This document shows positions 45,801 through 58,150 of a DNA stretch of 64,000 nt, in pieces. This DNA comes from Talinum fruticosum (taxonomy: Eukaryota; Streptophyta; Magnoliopsida; Caryophyllales; Talinaceae): positions 7,703,501 to 7,767,500 of the forward strand of contig JAITYX010000010.1 of the NCBI GenBank assembly GCA_021018815.1, read 5' to 3'. The position numbers were made by a program, and so were the translations under genes. Within the stretch, counting starts at the first letter, position 1. Every line of letters starts with the position of its first letter. Under the pieces are notes generated by a model. It saw only the letters and a list, made by a program, of their open reading frames with translations, was not told where the DNA came from and did not search any database.

Positions 45801-46983
45801 ACTTTTGTCAATGATCCAACCTACAAGCATCATCTTTGATTCTTTCAATATATCTCCTTCGTTTTTTACTCGCACAATTTCTATAGAAGAATTTAGAATT
45901 TCGATCTCCTTTCGTAAGCCTTTCTTTCCTATAAAACTTTCCCAATACTTTTGGTTGAACATAAGCGACCTCTCTCTCTGTATAGTAAGCTCGGAATGCC
46001 AATGTAATAATCTGGAACTACGAGGATCATTGATTAATTTATCCTCCACTTTTTGTAATTGGGAGGAGTTTCTTTCCACTCATTGACCGTAATTACTACA
46101 AACTCGAGCCGCCCATTTTTTAAGATGCACCTTAATATTTTTCATTTTGCTTACAACCTTGAACATAATGGTACCTCGAGTGCCGTAATTTCGTTGATCT
46201 TTAATAATTTTTTTACCTCGTCATAGGCTGACCAATGATTTTGGTATCTAAAATTCCTACAACGCCTATAGATAATTTCTAGATTTGTGTTCGGAAATAA
46301 GTAACTATAGTCCGAGCAAGAGAAGGGTCCATGCTTGAACCGAATAAGAGGGATAAGCTGTTAAGCCGGTCTCTTCTTGCTATCACTCTATCTAGTCTTT
46401 CGTAGATAAGCTGTCCTTTGATAAATTTCTTCCAAGTAAACAACATGCTAACAGAGGGAATGGATTCACCTTGAATCGATGATAAAAAATCTCTCATCCG
46501 ATACACATTAGAAAGGGATAAATTTTTCCCTCCCATTTTTCATTGAGATTCTCCATTTCATTGAAGTCCCCTAGAATACACCATGGCAAATTCACAAGAG
46601 AATCAAGTTCCTTGAGGTGATTCCAAAAGTCCTCCTTATCAATGACCTGAGCTGGCCCATATATTCCGGAAATAACACATTCCTTTTGATTACTTTTGTC
46701 AAACACATATAAATGTATTGTTCTATGATCTTTAGCCAATACTCGTGTCAGTAATACTAGATGAATTCCAAAGTACCCACAATCCACCGCAATGATTATG
46801 TGGGAGAGAGAATTCATAATTATAATGACCAAGGGAAGGTAATATTTTCACCGAATTATGAGCATTAGTCATTGTCTCAATAAGAAACAGGACATCCGGG
46901 CGAAATTTTTGATTAATCACAAGGATTTCTGTTTAACTTACTCGTCGTTTAGCACCTTGAACATTCCATGCAACAATTTTCAT
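42845..46983 (-). pseudogene. LINE 1 ORF2: endonuclease, reverse transcriptase, zf-RVT and RNase H
   Basis: ORF2 probably starts at the ATG at 46981-46983, reading MKIVAWNVQGAKRR, the usual start of the plant LINE endonuclease. Then come FRPDVLFLIETMT (46732-46920), CVISGIYGPA and LPWCILGDFNEME (46494-46832), and the 'FTWKK...ERLDRVIARRD' segment (46279-46536). RT follows with YRPISLCSSLYKIIAKVLVN and KAYDRIEWDFIFACL (45137-45454) and the FADD box at 44901-44912. A zf-RVT domain at 43567-43989 reads PKCPLCHQGNESIDHLFSQC, and RNase H at 42845-43174 reads IVLEGDNQVVIKAI and REGNRVADWVAKYG. Frames change at least eight times. Confidence 0.9.
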
Positions 46984-48892
46984 GGGAAAATCAATGAAGG
47001 CCCCCAACAATACACAATGTTGGTAGGGGAGGACATGCAATAATTATCAAAAGGAAATGAATCCAAAAACACAACCCCTATAATCTCTAGGGACGAAAAA
47101 GGCGCAGATTATACACCAACAAAGCCACAACTATTTTAGGCTCCAATAGAAGATCACCAACCCAATGATATAAACAAACCATGATAAAATGAAAAACCCG
47201 AGAGAACCACTACAACAAGTATTCCAGTTATAGATGATGATATACACCTGCCTCGCCGATAAACCATGCTCGTTGTGTCGGTTTGCGTGTTCTAGTGGAT
47301 CAAATAAAAACTAAAAATTATACACAGCTTGTAGAGCAAGAAACGAGGCCCTTTTCGGGGTGGTCGAAAATATAGCCTTGGAAGATTCGAGTGAAGCTGA
47401 ATCTTCTCTCGCATAAACAATCACATAGAAGGAAGAACATACATTAAAAAAAGCGCCAAAAATAGGTCCCGCCTCTCCAAGAAAACCACATGCTTTTTAG
47501 GTGTTTCTTTGTACATCTTCTCCGTGATCCACTATACCTAATCCACAACCTGACAATAACATTGAAAATTGACCTGAACTTAGTAATGTGAAACCAACGC
47601 AGACTCCAAGGAGAGCAAGCAAGGAAAATAACTGCACTAAGGTACCCAGCGAGTCATCACCAATACACCCCAAGTGTAGGAGAAAAGACAGAGCACCAAC
47701 TAGAAAAGGAGAGAAAAAGGTCTCGGAAAGATCAAGTCTATCCTCATCGACAAATTTTCTACTTGGCGGCAAGAACCTTTGTGGCTTTTGGCCTTCATCG
47801 GGGAAGTCCACAAAGATACTGCTGCCACCAAAGTAAAAGCACCCCTAGTAGCGAGCAAAATAGAAAGTACATCCCCAGCTAACACTATGAAATCCACTAG
47901 AGATTTTCTGTTCATCATGGTCCAATAGGAGAAGGAAAAAGACCATTCACTCTATACAATCCAATCGGATGTGTTCAAATAATAGAAGACCCGAAGAGAG
48001 ACAACAAAAAGGAAAAAATAAGTTCAGGCATCCACAAGCCATCTTAGAAGGACATAGTCGGCATAGCAATAAGCATGACTAAAATACGGTCGGAGCATTG
48101 CCAAGACCAACAGATCACAAGGCCCCATTAGCATCCATAAGCAAAAACAAGGCCGGATAAGAAAAGAATCATATAAATCTCGAACAAGAAAAGTGCGAGG
48201 CAAAAATAAGTACTTGTGGCTCGACAATTTAGAGAGAAGGACATCGGAATTCACATTTCCAAACATAATGCCGAAAACCCAAACCTTAAAGTAAAGGCTG
48301 GAAATTGTAGAAGATGTAAAGATAGTCATTTGGCCCATCTTACCATCGAGCTATAAAATTCAAATCTTAACATACACAATACAAGGGAAATTGGATAATT
48401 CAAAGTATTAGGACCATAGCGAGAAGGATATGACCTTTCATAGTTGATTGTATGTATGCACACGGTCTCTCCATGATAAGTATAGCTAAAAGAACAAAAA
48501 ACTCCATATTAGTAGTCAAACCATTCATTTGCAAGCCACAAAATAAACCACCCCAGCCATCATTATAAGAGTAGGAGAGGATCATAAATCTAGATGAGGC
48601 GAAGCGTAAGAAAAGTACAAAGTCCATAAACCGTAAAGCAATAGAACAACATGAAAGACAATACAACAACACCCCCTCCTCTCGTGAAGACACGGTTAGA
48701 GTTAAAAAAACCCCTATCCCTGCAAAACCCACCAAACCTCAAACCCAAGGGAAATCCAAAACCGAAAAGGGAAACAACTCGAATCTAGCACAAGACACAT
48801 GGGGAGGAGGGAGAAATAGACAATCATGATACCTAAAACAAGCTCAACACCGTAAAGATCATAACCCAAAAAAGCAAGTACAAACATATCAT
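46984..48892. other. Long spacer between ORF1 and ORF2 of LINE 1
   Basis: About 1.9 kb with short frames on both strands but none resembling a LINE or other known protein. Compositionally it is plain. It may be an insertion or captured sequence between the two ORFs. Confidence 0.5.
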
Positions 48893-50392
48893 CTAGAAGT
48901 TTGCGAAGGGGAGAAGAAATCGTCCTCCTCCTCAAACACTTTCCTTTTCTTTCTCGTATCCGGAGAGTAAGAGATATCGACCATCTCTTCCATTTCTTTG
49001 CTTCCTTCTTCATGAGCCATATTGCCATCATCAACCAAAAGTCCAACTCCATAACGGAATCATCGCTAGAATCCGGGAAAGCTATTCAGCCAAGAGAGGA
49101 TCATTGGTCCGAAAGTTCGAGTAGAAGTTAGGGCTGAGAGGAGGAGAGTTGATAGTAGATGAAGGCCCCGGGATAGGAAGGATGCCCCTATCCAGCCCAG
49201 CAGACAATACTCCGAATTCTCTCGTCAAGAGGGGAAAGAACCGGGTTGGCGAGCATATGTGTCGATTACTCGAGCGAGCAGGTGTATTACCACCATCCTC
49301 TTCATTCATGCCCGTGTCCACATTGGGAATCTCGGAGGTATGCGAGGAAATAAAAGCATTAACTAGTATCACAACAGTTGGAGTGGAGAGACCATCTTTG
49401 GACACTCTAGGAGCCCTACCCCTCTTTTTAGGAGACACTTTAATCCAATTTTCGAAGGAGGAACAGAAGAAGGGGAATTTGATCGACCCACGGATGAAGG
49501 ACTAACACTCTCCCCAAGGACGGAAAAGCCATCACTACCAAATTTTTTAACCACCACCTCAATTCTAGACTCCACTAGAGCCTTAGGACAAGCTTCAAGT
49601 AAATGAGACTCACAACCACAAAGAGCGCACACTTCATGAAGACCCTCATACATAAGAGGAAGCAAAACCGAATGACTCGTCATCACCCACTAAGAAGATT
49701 GGGCATTCAGCCAACACACTTGTGTTTGGAAATTGGGCGGGAGAATTAGAAGAGGAATTTTCGTTTGGATCAAGTGGCAGGCCATGAGGGATATCGAGTT
49801 AAGTGGTGTAATATCGGACATGAGCAAAGGACACTTAACAAAAGAGAGTATAAGCAGAGGTACAAGCAGCCTAATACCCAAAGTTTGCAATTTATAACTC
49901 CCCGAGACCACACCGAAGGTCGAGTAAGACAGGTTGCTACAGGTGACGGCAAGTACACCAAAATAGTGAACACGCAACTCATGAACAAGTAAAAATCCCA
50001 AAAACTTCTCATAGAATGATTAAGTAAACTGAAGCCATCAAATTACACAAAGAGAAGAATCCGAACCCGTAAACAAATAAATTTGAAAACGAGTGGAAGA
50101 GAGGAGAAAAATTCGTACTCGAAAAATGAAAAAGGACCGGAATTTCGGGAATTCGAACCAAAGTTTACCTTGAAGATTGGGATCGATGTAAACGGTAAGA
50201 ATTACTAACCCACGAGGAGTCGGCACGGCACCCAAGCGGTAAGGTGTTACGCCCCGACACCTTGCGCTGAACCATTCTTATAGCGACGGAATCGGACCTT
50301 AAGTCCTCACTAACATCATAATCGCCCTTAAACCCATCCAATCTCCGGAGACCCACACGCAACCAAGAAATCCCAAGAGTAGAAGCAACCAA
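48893..50392 (-). pseudogene. LINE 1 ORF1 (zinc-knuckle, gag-like), degenerate
   Basis: The clearest piece is at 49369-49686: YEGLHEVCALCGCESHLLEA then CP, a CCHC knuckle of the type found after DUF4283 in plant LINE ORF1 proteins. Downstream is a Ser/Pro-rich part (SVSPSSVGRSNSPSSVPPSK), and the tail near 48900-49040 is acidic and basic by turns (EMEEMVDIS, DTRKKRKVFEEEDDFF). The N-terminal part up to 50392 is recognisable only by position. It is upstream of ORF2 on the same strand. Confidence 0.6.
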
Positions 50393-50639
50393 GATCGCAC
50401 TCGCCCGTGACCGGAACTTCCGGATCCCACGCTTTGGAGCCCAAACTGTTATGCTGAAGAGAAACGGAGAAAGCGAGAGGAGAGACGATTAATTTGAGGA
50501 CTAATCAAGAGAGGAGAGCAAGGAGAAACGGCAGAAGTGAGAGAGCGGCTAGGGTTACGGTGAAGGTCCGGATACTTCTTGAGTCTAGGGTACCGAAAAT
50601 TCAGGAGCATCTCTCACTAGAGTATTCTTTTTCTCACTA

Positions 50640-50935
50640 GAGTTATCTATGGGAGGCTTCAAGGTTTGTACCTATACAAGGTCGTTCGGTTGTTTTTCAT
50701 AATGATCTAATTGGTGTTACTCAATCCGAGACGTCGGTGATTATTGAAAAGAAAATGAAGGTTCATAGAAAGAAGATGGGATGTAGTAATAGTTGGGATA
50801 AACATACTGTGGCCGGTGTGATGGAGGATATGGTTAAAGCTGCCAATAATGGGATTGCCAAAAGGAAATCTTTGTCTATGTCGAAAATCGATAACATTAG
50901 TTGGGAGCAATTTTGTCGGGGAGGAAGTTAATTCG
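50640..50935 (+). pseudogene. LINE 2 ORF1 C-terminal remnant
   Basis: An open plus-strand frame reads WEASRFVPIQGRSVVFHN and continues with a basic stretch (EKKMKVHRKKMG). Position directly before a plus-strand LINE endonuclease and composition suggest the tail of ORF1. The frame ends near 50931. Confidence 0.4.
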
Positions 50936-51104
50936 AACTCACTTCAACTCGAGGGACTTTGATATTAAAAAACAGCAAGTTAAAGATACTCCGGGCAAAG
51001 CATCAACCCAAAACCTGATGACAGTATGTTCAGCACTAAGGGGAAAAAGGCAATTCAAGATGTTCAACAATAGGCTCGGGAGGCACCCATCGATAAGCCT
51101 CTCT

Positions 51105-51865
51105 TGAAGGAATAAAGGTGTGCTTTTGCAATTGTTGCGGTCTAGAAAGCACGGGTAACCCTGCAATTCCGACAATTAAGTGGATTGCCCGTGAGTATAG
51201 CCCAAATATTTTTTGCTTGTTTGAAACTCTTTGTCAACCCAGTGAGGCTGGGAGTTATTTTAATAGCTTTTCTTCCAATGTTGTTGCTCGTATATGCCCT
51301 GTTTGCAAATCAAAGGGGTTGTTGTAGTCGCTAAAACCTCTATTTGCATTCGTTGTGTGTTCCGTAACAAGTATGGGAGTTCATTGTTAGAGAATCATAT
51401 AAAATAAGGGAGAAGTTTATTTTGATGGGTGACTTCAATCGGTTGTATCAAACACGAGAAAAATTAGAGGGAGTGATGTCATCAAGGGATAGGAATCCTT
51501 TTACGAGTGGAAAATAAATATGGAGCTTATCGATATCCTGTTCACGTGGCCTAGATTTACTTGGACTAATAACATAGACAGACATGGGGCAATTTTTGAA
51601 AGACTTGATAAAGGCCACCGCCACTAAGGACCAGTTTGTAGTTTTGATGGTTCCTCGATTCAAAATCGCGCTACTCAAGGTTCCGATCATGCACATATTG
51701 CTTTGCATGAGAGAGTCAAATTTGAAGGAGATGAGAATTTTCTACAAAATTGAAGGCTGGTACTTGAAAGAACAGGAAGTACAAAATCTTCTTAAAGAAA
51801 TTTGGGAGAACAAATCGTTAAATGGGAGTATGAAGAAAGTGGTTTACAAACTTACCCAATCTTAA
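51105..51865 (+). pseudogene. LINE 2 ORF2 endonuclease domain
   Basis: Plus-strand frames read NPAIPTIKWIAREYSPNIFC and LFETLC (51118-51327), the 'N..G..R......P.I..L.ET' start of plant LINE endonucleases. Then FILMGDFNRLYQTREKLEG (about 51420-51480) gives the GDFN box. LIDILFTWPRFTWTNN then IFERLDKATA (about 51520-51620) gives the 'D.....P.FTW......I.ERLDR' box. A frame at 51584-51865 continues into the linker. Confidence 0.8.
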
Positions 51866-51879
51866 GCACATTACAAGAA

Positions 51880-53640
51880 GTGGGCAGTTTAGTCAAAGAT
51901 GAATAAGGGAGTTTTTGTCAAAAATAAACAGGAAAGCATCAACAACATTGTTAAAGAACTGGAGAAAGTAGGGCTCAATAATTCTTTGATTTCTAATTTA
52001 CGAAAGGAACAAGATGGCATTCAACAAGCACTCTAAGATGTAGAAGAATATTGGAAACAAAGGGCTAAGGTGAAATGGATGAGAGAAGGTGATGCAGGTA
52101 CCCTTTTTTCTTTAGGAGCTTTCAAATTCGTAAGGGACTAACCAAAATAAGAGGTATCTTCAATAAAGAAAAAGGTAATGATTAAAGAGACATAAGGAAG
52201 TAAGAAGATATCAACAGAGTATTTTAGAGGGCTTTTTTCAACTGATTCTTCTACTTGTGGTAGACACGACATATTATAACAACCTCTGTTGAATTTTAAT
52301 GTGGTGATAGATCCCTCACTTCTTGTTGACCTTAAATAAGGATTTTACGCCGGATGAGGTTAAAAATGCGGTGTTTCAATTAGGGCATAGAAATCTTAAG
52401 GACTAGATGGAATTCCAAGCAATATTTTATTGACAAATGTGGCATATTGTGGGAGAGGAAGTTACGAAGTAGTTCTTAACTCTCTTAATACTGGAAATTT
52501 CATGAGGATAATCAATTGCACCAACATTGTTTTCATCCCAAAAAGGATAATCCGGAGCATATGAAGAACTTCGGACCCATTAGTCTTTGTAACGTCATTC
52601 ATAAGATCCTCTCCAAGTGTTTGGTCAACATATTAAGAACTTCTTTATCATCAATCATTGAGCCCTTCCAGGATGCTTTTTGTTCCAGGAAGAAATATTA
52701 CGGATAGTTGTTTGTTTACGCATGAATTGATCTCACATATCAAAAGTCCTAAGGGGGATGAGAAGGTGGTTGCGATTAAGGTGGACATGAGTTAAGCCTC
52801 GTGATCAAGTGAAATGGGATTTCTTGCATAGTGTTCTTATTACACTTGGGTCTTCCCAATAAGTTTATCCATCTAGTTATGCAATGTGTCACTACTATCC
52901 GCTATTCGGTCTTGGTTAATAGAGAGCTCTCGGATGTGTTATTCCTACTGCAGGCTTAAGATAAGGATACCCTCTTTCTCCTTATCTTTTACGTTGTATA
53001 TGGAGGTTCTTTCTTCATCATTAATCCATAGTCGGATGCAAGGTTAAATCAAGGGCATTCAAGTTGCGAGAGGGGCTCCACGGATTTCACACTTGTTCTT
53101 TGCCGATGATGCACTTTTCATCACCGAAACGTCCCTTGTTCCTTTATTTTCACTCAAGAATTGTTTGTCGACCTTTTACGAAGCTTACGGTCGGATGGTC
53201 AATACAGACTAAGTCTTCAATTAAGTGTCTAACAATGTTAATAATGACTAACTTGAATGGTTCAAGTTGATTTTCAGATATGAGGTGGTTCATGGTTTGA
53301 CAGGTATCTAGGTTCAACTCCTTTTATACCCTCAACAAAGATAAATCACTTTTTTCCCCTAATTTTGGCTATTCAAAGTAGAACACAAAGTTGGAAAATT
53401 GGCTTTTTTAATCGACGGGTAGAGTAGTTTTGATCAATGCTATTTTTGCAGCAATCAACTATCATATTATGTCCGTCTTTCGAGTACCACGAAAAATCTC
53501 TAATCTTTTGAATGCTCTTATGATCAATTTTTTTTAGGAGGGAGATTTCGAGAGAGGAAGAAAATTTACCGGAAAAGGAGAGAAGTTCTTTGTTACCCAA
53601 AGTGATGGGAGGCCTAGGTATTAGAGATGTCTCGTGTTTA
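51880..53640 (+). pseudogene. LINE 2 reverse transcriptase
   Basis: The leading part has EEYWKQRAKVKWMREGDAGT (about 52040-52105), the conserved stretch before plant LINE RT. The RT core follows with IVFIPKKDNPEHMKNFGPIS, LCNVIHKILSKCLVN and EPFQDAFCSRK (52516-52707), AIKVDMS and WDFLHSVL, and the FADD box in ISHLFFADDALFI at about 53085-53125. At 53580-53640 the LPKVMGGLGIRDVS segment closes the domain. Frameshifts and stops are frequent. Confidence 0.85.
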
Positions 53641-54800
53641 ATCGAGGCTTTATTGATGAGGTAAGCGTGGATAATAGAAATAAGGACCTATTGTTGGCTA
53701 AAGAGTATAAAGCAAAACATGGGTTGGAGACACCAAACCCGGGGATACAGAGTGAGACAGAGAGGTTGAAGGGATCTTGGGGGTGGAAAGGTTTGTGCAA
53801 GGCGGTTTAGTCTTTTCAAGAAGGTTGGGGTGGACAGTAGGGAGAGGAAAGGACATTAGATTAATTAGAGATAAATGGGTGCCTGGAGGAGATTTGAGTT
53901 CAAGAGTGAAAAGGATAGAAAGATATGTCGGGATAAGTGGGATTTTTGTTTAATTCTTCTAGAAGAACTTGGGATGTGAGAAGGGTTAGAAGTTTGTTTT
54001 CTTGGGAAAGTGCTCATAGGATTCTTGCTATTCCTTTGGATGATGATGCATAGAGGAATCAAATTGTTTGGGAAAGAACCTCTAATGGTGAATTCATGGT
54101 TAAAGCTGGCTACGCTTTTTGATGAATCGAAGGAAGGTTGAAGGGCACTCACGATACGGTGTTGGAAATTGTAATAAGTTCTAGGCTTTAAGGATGGGAC
54201 CTAAAATTAAAATGGTGGTTTGGAAGGTGCTTAATACAGCTTTGCTAATTGGGTCCAACATGACGAAAAGAGGACTTTGGTCTTCTTTTAATAGTGTTTT
54301 CTACAACTATGCAAGGGAAAATGAAACACATATGTTCGGAGACTCCGAGATAGTTAAGAAAATCTGGTGAGGCTGGGAGTTTAGGTTTAAGGGTAAATTT
54401 GAATTATTTCATTTCGTTTGAGGATTGGTTTTAGAACTGGTTAAATTAATTTTGAAAGGAAAGCAAGGAATGATTTACAAAAAGGATGAGTTGGATAATG
54501 TACACCATTTGGGAGGTATGGAAGTAGAGAAACGTCATCCTTTCCAAGGTAAGAGGAGGAATTTAAGGGAATTGGTGAAGAGAATTGGGGATAATATGCT
54601 GAATTTGGAAAGAGGTTGGGAAAAGGAGGGAACCTATTCTCGCGAAGATGAACACCTGATACAGGAGGCGTTTTTACTAAAGGTTCGTTCAATGTTGATC
54701 TTCGACTATAGAAAATTGATACGAGATGGAGCTTGGCCAAAGAATACACCGAAAAGGGGAGTGGTTTTTCTCAAAGTGCATTACAGGCACTTGTAGGAGC
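53641..54800 (+). pseudogene. LINE 2 ORF2 C-terminal part (zf-RVT region)
   Basis: Pieces read GRGKDIRLIRDKWVPGGDLS (about 53840-53910), NQIVWERTSNGEFMVKAGYA (about 54057-54117) and MYTIWEVWK, the typical 'G..I..W.D.W' and 'D...W....NG.F.VKS.Y' segments before the zf-RVT zinc site. The zinc cysteines and an RNase H domain are not recognisable. No poly(A) tail is visible. Confidence 0.65.
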
Positions 54801-55300
54801 CACGACCAATCCCCAAGGGGAAGTTTGTGCACAATTTTTTTTTTTTATGTTTTTGATCTAAACTTAACAAGCAACAACGAAATTTTTTTTCTCGTTTTCC
54901 GGACATCAACAGCAAGTACCAACAACTAACAACAACTAACTCGGAACAGAAAATAAAACTAAACTAAACTAAACTAGTGCTAAACAGAAAATAAAAAACA
55001 AAAATATGAACATATGCACTAACACGACTAATTTGCTCTCTACTAACAGAAAAATCAGCAACGAAACATTTGTTTTTGGAGAGCAATAAAACAACTAAAA
55101 CCAAGCCAAAACAATAAACAAGAAACCGAAACTAAGACCTAAGTTCACAACCAAGAAAAACCGAAACCGAAACTCAAATAACAACGACTATGTCTAGTAA
55201 AAACACAACTCAAATCAATAACCAAAAACGAGAAAACAAAAACTCGGACTCAAACAGAAAATTAGTGACTCGATTTGTAACCTAATTTCAATTATCGCTT
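54801..55300. other. A-rich leader-like sequence next to a gypsy PBS
   Basis: There is no gene. It has strings such as aaactaaactaaact and caacaactaac. It lies just inside the PBS at 55301, so it is probably the untranslated leader of a lost gypsy element read on the minus strand. Confidence 0.4.
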
Positions 55301-55317
55301 TCCCAACAACGGCGCCA
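55301..55317 (-). promoter_or_regulatory. Gypsy primer binding site, tRNA-Asp type
   Basis: The minus strand reads TGGCGCCGTTGTTGGGA, two bases from TGGCGCCGTTGCCGGGGA, the PBS of Athila-type plant gypsy elements. The preceding LTR end (TTTCACTTCAGTAAAA on the minus strand) is in place. Confidence 0.75.
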
Positions 55318-55323
55318 TTTTAC

Positions 55324-56095
55324 TGAAGTGAAATTTACGAGTACGAGATTTTTGTCAATCCACGAGACAGAACTATATTGAAATCATATTGCTAAATTAG
55401 ACTCGAAGACTAAAAACTAACCTAATAAGCTAAATAAAAACTTAATTACTAAAATCGAAACCACATATAGATACTAAACTCATGAAGTACTAACCTAAAT
55501 CAAATCAAACAATCTAAAATCAAATCTTAACTACTAACCTAAATTAAACTAACATAAATCGGAAACTAACTTCAAGCATAACTCATTACTCACCAAATTA
55601 TCAACCAATTCGGAGATTAATATGAAACAAAGTGCAACAATAATCACTAAATTAGAAACTAAAATAACAAAAATCAAAGTGCAAGAATTTGAAATTCATA
55701 CCAACAAATCGAATACTCGGATTCTAACAAAGTACTTTCACAAATTAAAGTCCAACATCGAATGATCGAATGCCCAAATTCAGCAAAGAAAATCAACAAT
55801 CCAAAATCAAACCCAACTTCGGAGAAATTCCAAAATCGAAAATCAAAGGCCTAAAATTGAAATTTAAGAATTAAAACTAAAATCGAATACTGAAATTTTG
55901 AGAAACGAAAACTAGAATTTGAGGAATTACAACTAAAAATTAAAGAACTAAAAGCCGAAAAATCAAACCTAACTCGCAGCCTACTTGGTCGCCTCTCGCC
56001 ATTCTTGCCGTCCACCCTCCACCCTGTTGCTCTCACAGTGTTCCTTTATAGCTTTCACCCTTTGCCTTCTACTCTCGCTCCAAGTTACGTTATGG
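55324..56095 (-). repeat. LTR remnant of an Athila-like gypsy element
   Basis: The LTR adjoins the PBS at 55301-55317. Its inner end on the plus strand starts TGAAGTGAAATTTACGAG. A minus-strand TATA box (GCTATAAAGGAAC) lies at about 56041-56053, so U3 would continue to the right, where CACTA element E1 has inserted or truncated it. It has no coding sequence. Confidence 0.5.
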
Positions 56096-56999
56096 CACTA
56101 CTACAGGAACCATCTTTTACTACGGTTAAAAAGACATTTTACTACGGTTAATGGATGTTGTGTATGTGAGCGTAATAGTACATGGGCGTCTTTTTACTAC
56201 GGTTTATAACTCGTAATAAAAGATGACTTATTACTACGGTTCATTTTGGGAACCGTAGTAAGCGACAATTTATTACTACGGTTTTGGAGAAAGAGTCTGT
56301 AGTTATAAGATGAACCTATTACTACGGTTCTTGCTTCGAATTGTAGTAATATGTTGGTCAAAAATTTGAGGCCACTTTTTCCTATAGTTCTTACCTTAGA
56401 ACCGTATAATAGGTTATTATTCAAACCTATTACTATGATTTTTGGTTAGAACATAGTAAAAGATCTGAATTTTTTTAAATTAATTATTTTTTATTTTCTT
56501 AACCCCTGTACAATTATACAATTAACATACAATCATTTACACAAACTCTTTCGAATATATACAAACCAAAATTATTCCGAAACATATATACAACCAACAA
56601 CCTCACGCAAAATAGTATGGTACACAATTAAAAAATCACAAACCCAACCAACAGACCTCACGCAAAATAGTATGGTACACAATTAAAAAATCACAAACTT
56701 TACCAATCAAATAATAAAGAAAAAGTGTAAATATATACCCATGTAACCGTCTTTATACATTTATACACAAACTGTGCTCAACCCTGTCTTTATACATTTA
56801 TACATTTAAGTCATCCTGCATAGCATCTATATAGGGAGTGGAGGGCTTCTTTCCGAGTGAATTTTTTTACCAATGTTGTCAAAGTAATATTAATTACGCC
56901 AAGTGCAAGTATTAATTAAGCTAAAAAGAACATAACAATTATTAAAATTAAAATTTTAATAATCAAATAAAATTGCAAGTGCAAGCACCTCTTTAGGAT

Positions 57000-57758
57000 T
57001 AGATTCAAGATCATTGAAATCCAGTCGGGTCACAATCTCTTTCATATACTTGGAGAATGTATAAGTCACACTCCACGTTCCCTTTTTGTTTGTGGCACTA
57101 TACATAACTTCCAACACATGCAGAATTAATTAGTACTTATGTAGCAAGTAATATCAAATCAAAAATTAATTTCACACTAAGCAAGAGAACCTCACCTTTA
57201 CGGGGACAATAGTTAGGTTTGATTTCACACGTGTGCTTCTCGAGCCTCCCAAATAATAATACGTTGTGAGAGCACTATTTTTCAATTAGATGAAAAATAA
57301 ATTTTAAATTAACATACAATTGAAAAGAATACTTAAAAAAAAGCACAAAATAATTAAGTTATGAACTCACAAGTCGAGTACGTTCTTGATATCTTTCCTC
57401 ATAAGATGACCCGGAGGATCGAGTCGGTATGCGACGTTGCTCCTCGGATATATGGCAGCAAACATCCAATGTTGGTTACACCAAAACAAATAACATATTA
57501 TAAATATGTAACACAACTTAAACTCCATTGGAGTTATTTGTACACTTATCCCTCAATGAACGGTGCCAACTAACATTTTTTGCACCTTTTTCATGAGTCT
57601 CGAGATATAATCGGAGCGGTCCTTAGTTTCTTGTCCTATTGCTTGAATGGAAAGAAGATTGAGAAACTAAACAGACTCGATTCCTATCTCGTGGAGCCAT
57701 CTATTACATATTAATTGTACATATAGTTAGAAATGGAAATTAACAGTTAAAATATGAA

Positions 57759-57822
<64 letters not shown>

Positions 57823-58150
57823 CGCATCATGTCAAGCATAATAGTGGTTGCACCGGTCTCTTGCACCTAAAAAAATTGCATTATGTCGTCCACGAACACA
57901 TGTGTGGTCATGTCATTATTGTCCCCGTCTAATACCCCAAATAAGTGATTTAACATTTTGATTTTGAGTGTTGTGTCTTCCGACAAAGTCCTCACAAAAT
58001 ATAGCAGAAGAGAACACCAATCCGTACATAACTCTTGAATGGGTAGGGAGATAGGACTACTTTGGATAATGATTGGGTATTAATGAATATTTGCTAGTGC
58101 AAATTGAGGACATGGGAGTACCCTTCATCCCACTCTCGGATCTGTCTATG
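57000..58150 (-). pseudogene. Ulp1-like (C48) cysteine protease gene of CACTA E1
   Basis: Minus-strand segments in order are IGIESV with QAIGQETKDRSDYISRLMKK (about 57570-57720), then HWMFAAIYPRSNVAYRLDPP and GHLMRKDIKN (about 57380-57470), then the VEC box and KYMKEIVTRLDFNDLESN (about 56995-57110). This matches the His (HW), Asp (LDP) and Cys (VEC.YY) spacing of plant transposon-borne Ulp1 SUMO-protease-like proteins. An earlier segment near 57850-58010 (DDIMQFF) may be its N-terminal part. Introns or stops separate the segments, and a frameshift follows the catalytic Cys. Confidence 0.65.
57761..57816. repeat. (TA)n microsatellite
   Basis: About 28 TA units within the Ulp1-like region of E1, probably in an intron. 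Confidence 0.95.

Noticed and set aside
45766..46086. Plus-strand frame of 106 codons inside LINE 1
   Set aside because: It is antisense to the linker between endonuclease and RT of LINE 1; the minus strand has the expected EREV-like, Lys-rich linker.
49149..49505. Plus-strand frame of 118 codons
   Set aside because: It is the opposite strand of the LINE 1 ORF1 region, which has the zinc knuckle on the minus strand.
50243..50262. 'ggtgttacgccccgacacc' as a possible TGTAACACCCC-family end
   Set aside because: Only this short phrase matches. Neither side continues into the family sequence, and it lies in the LINE 1 ORF1 region.
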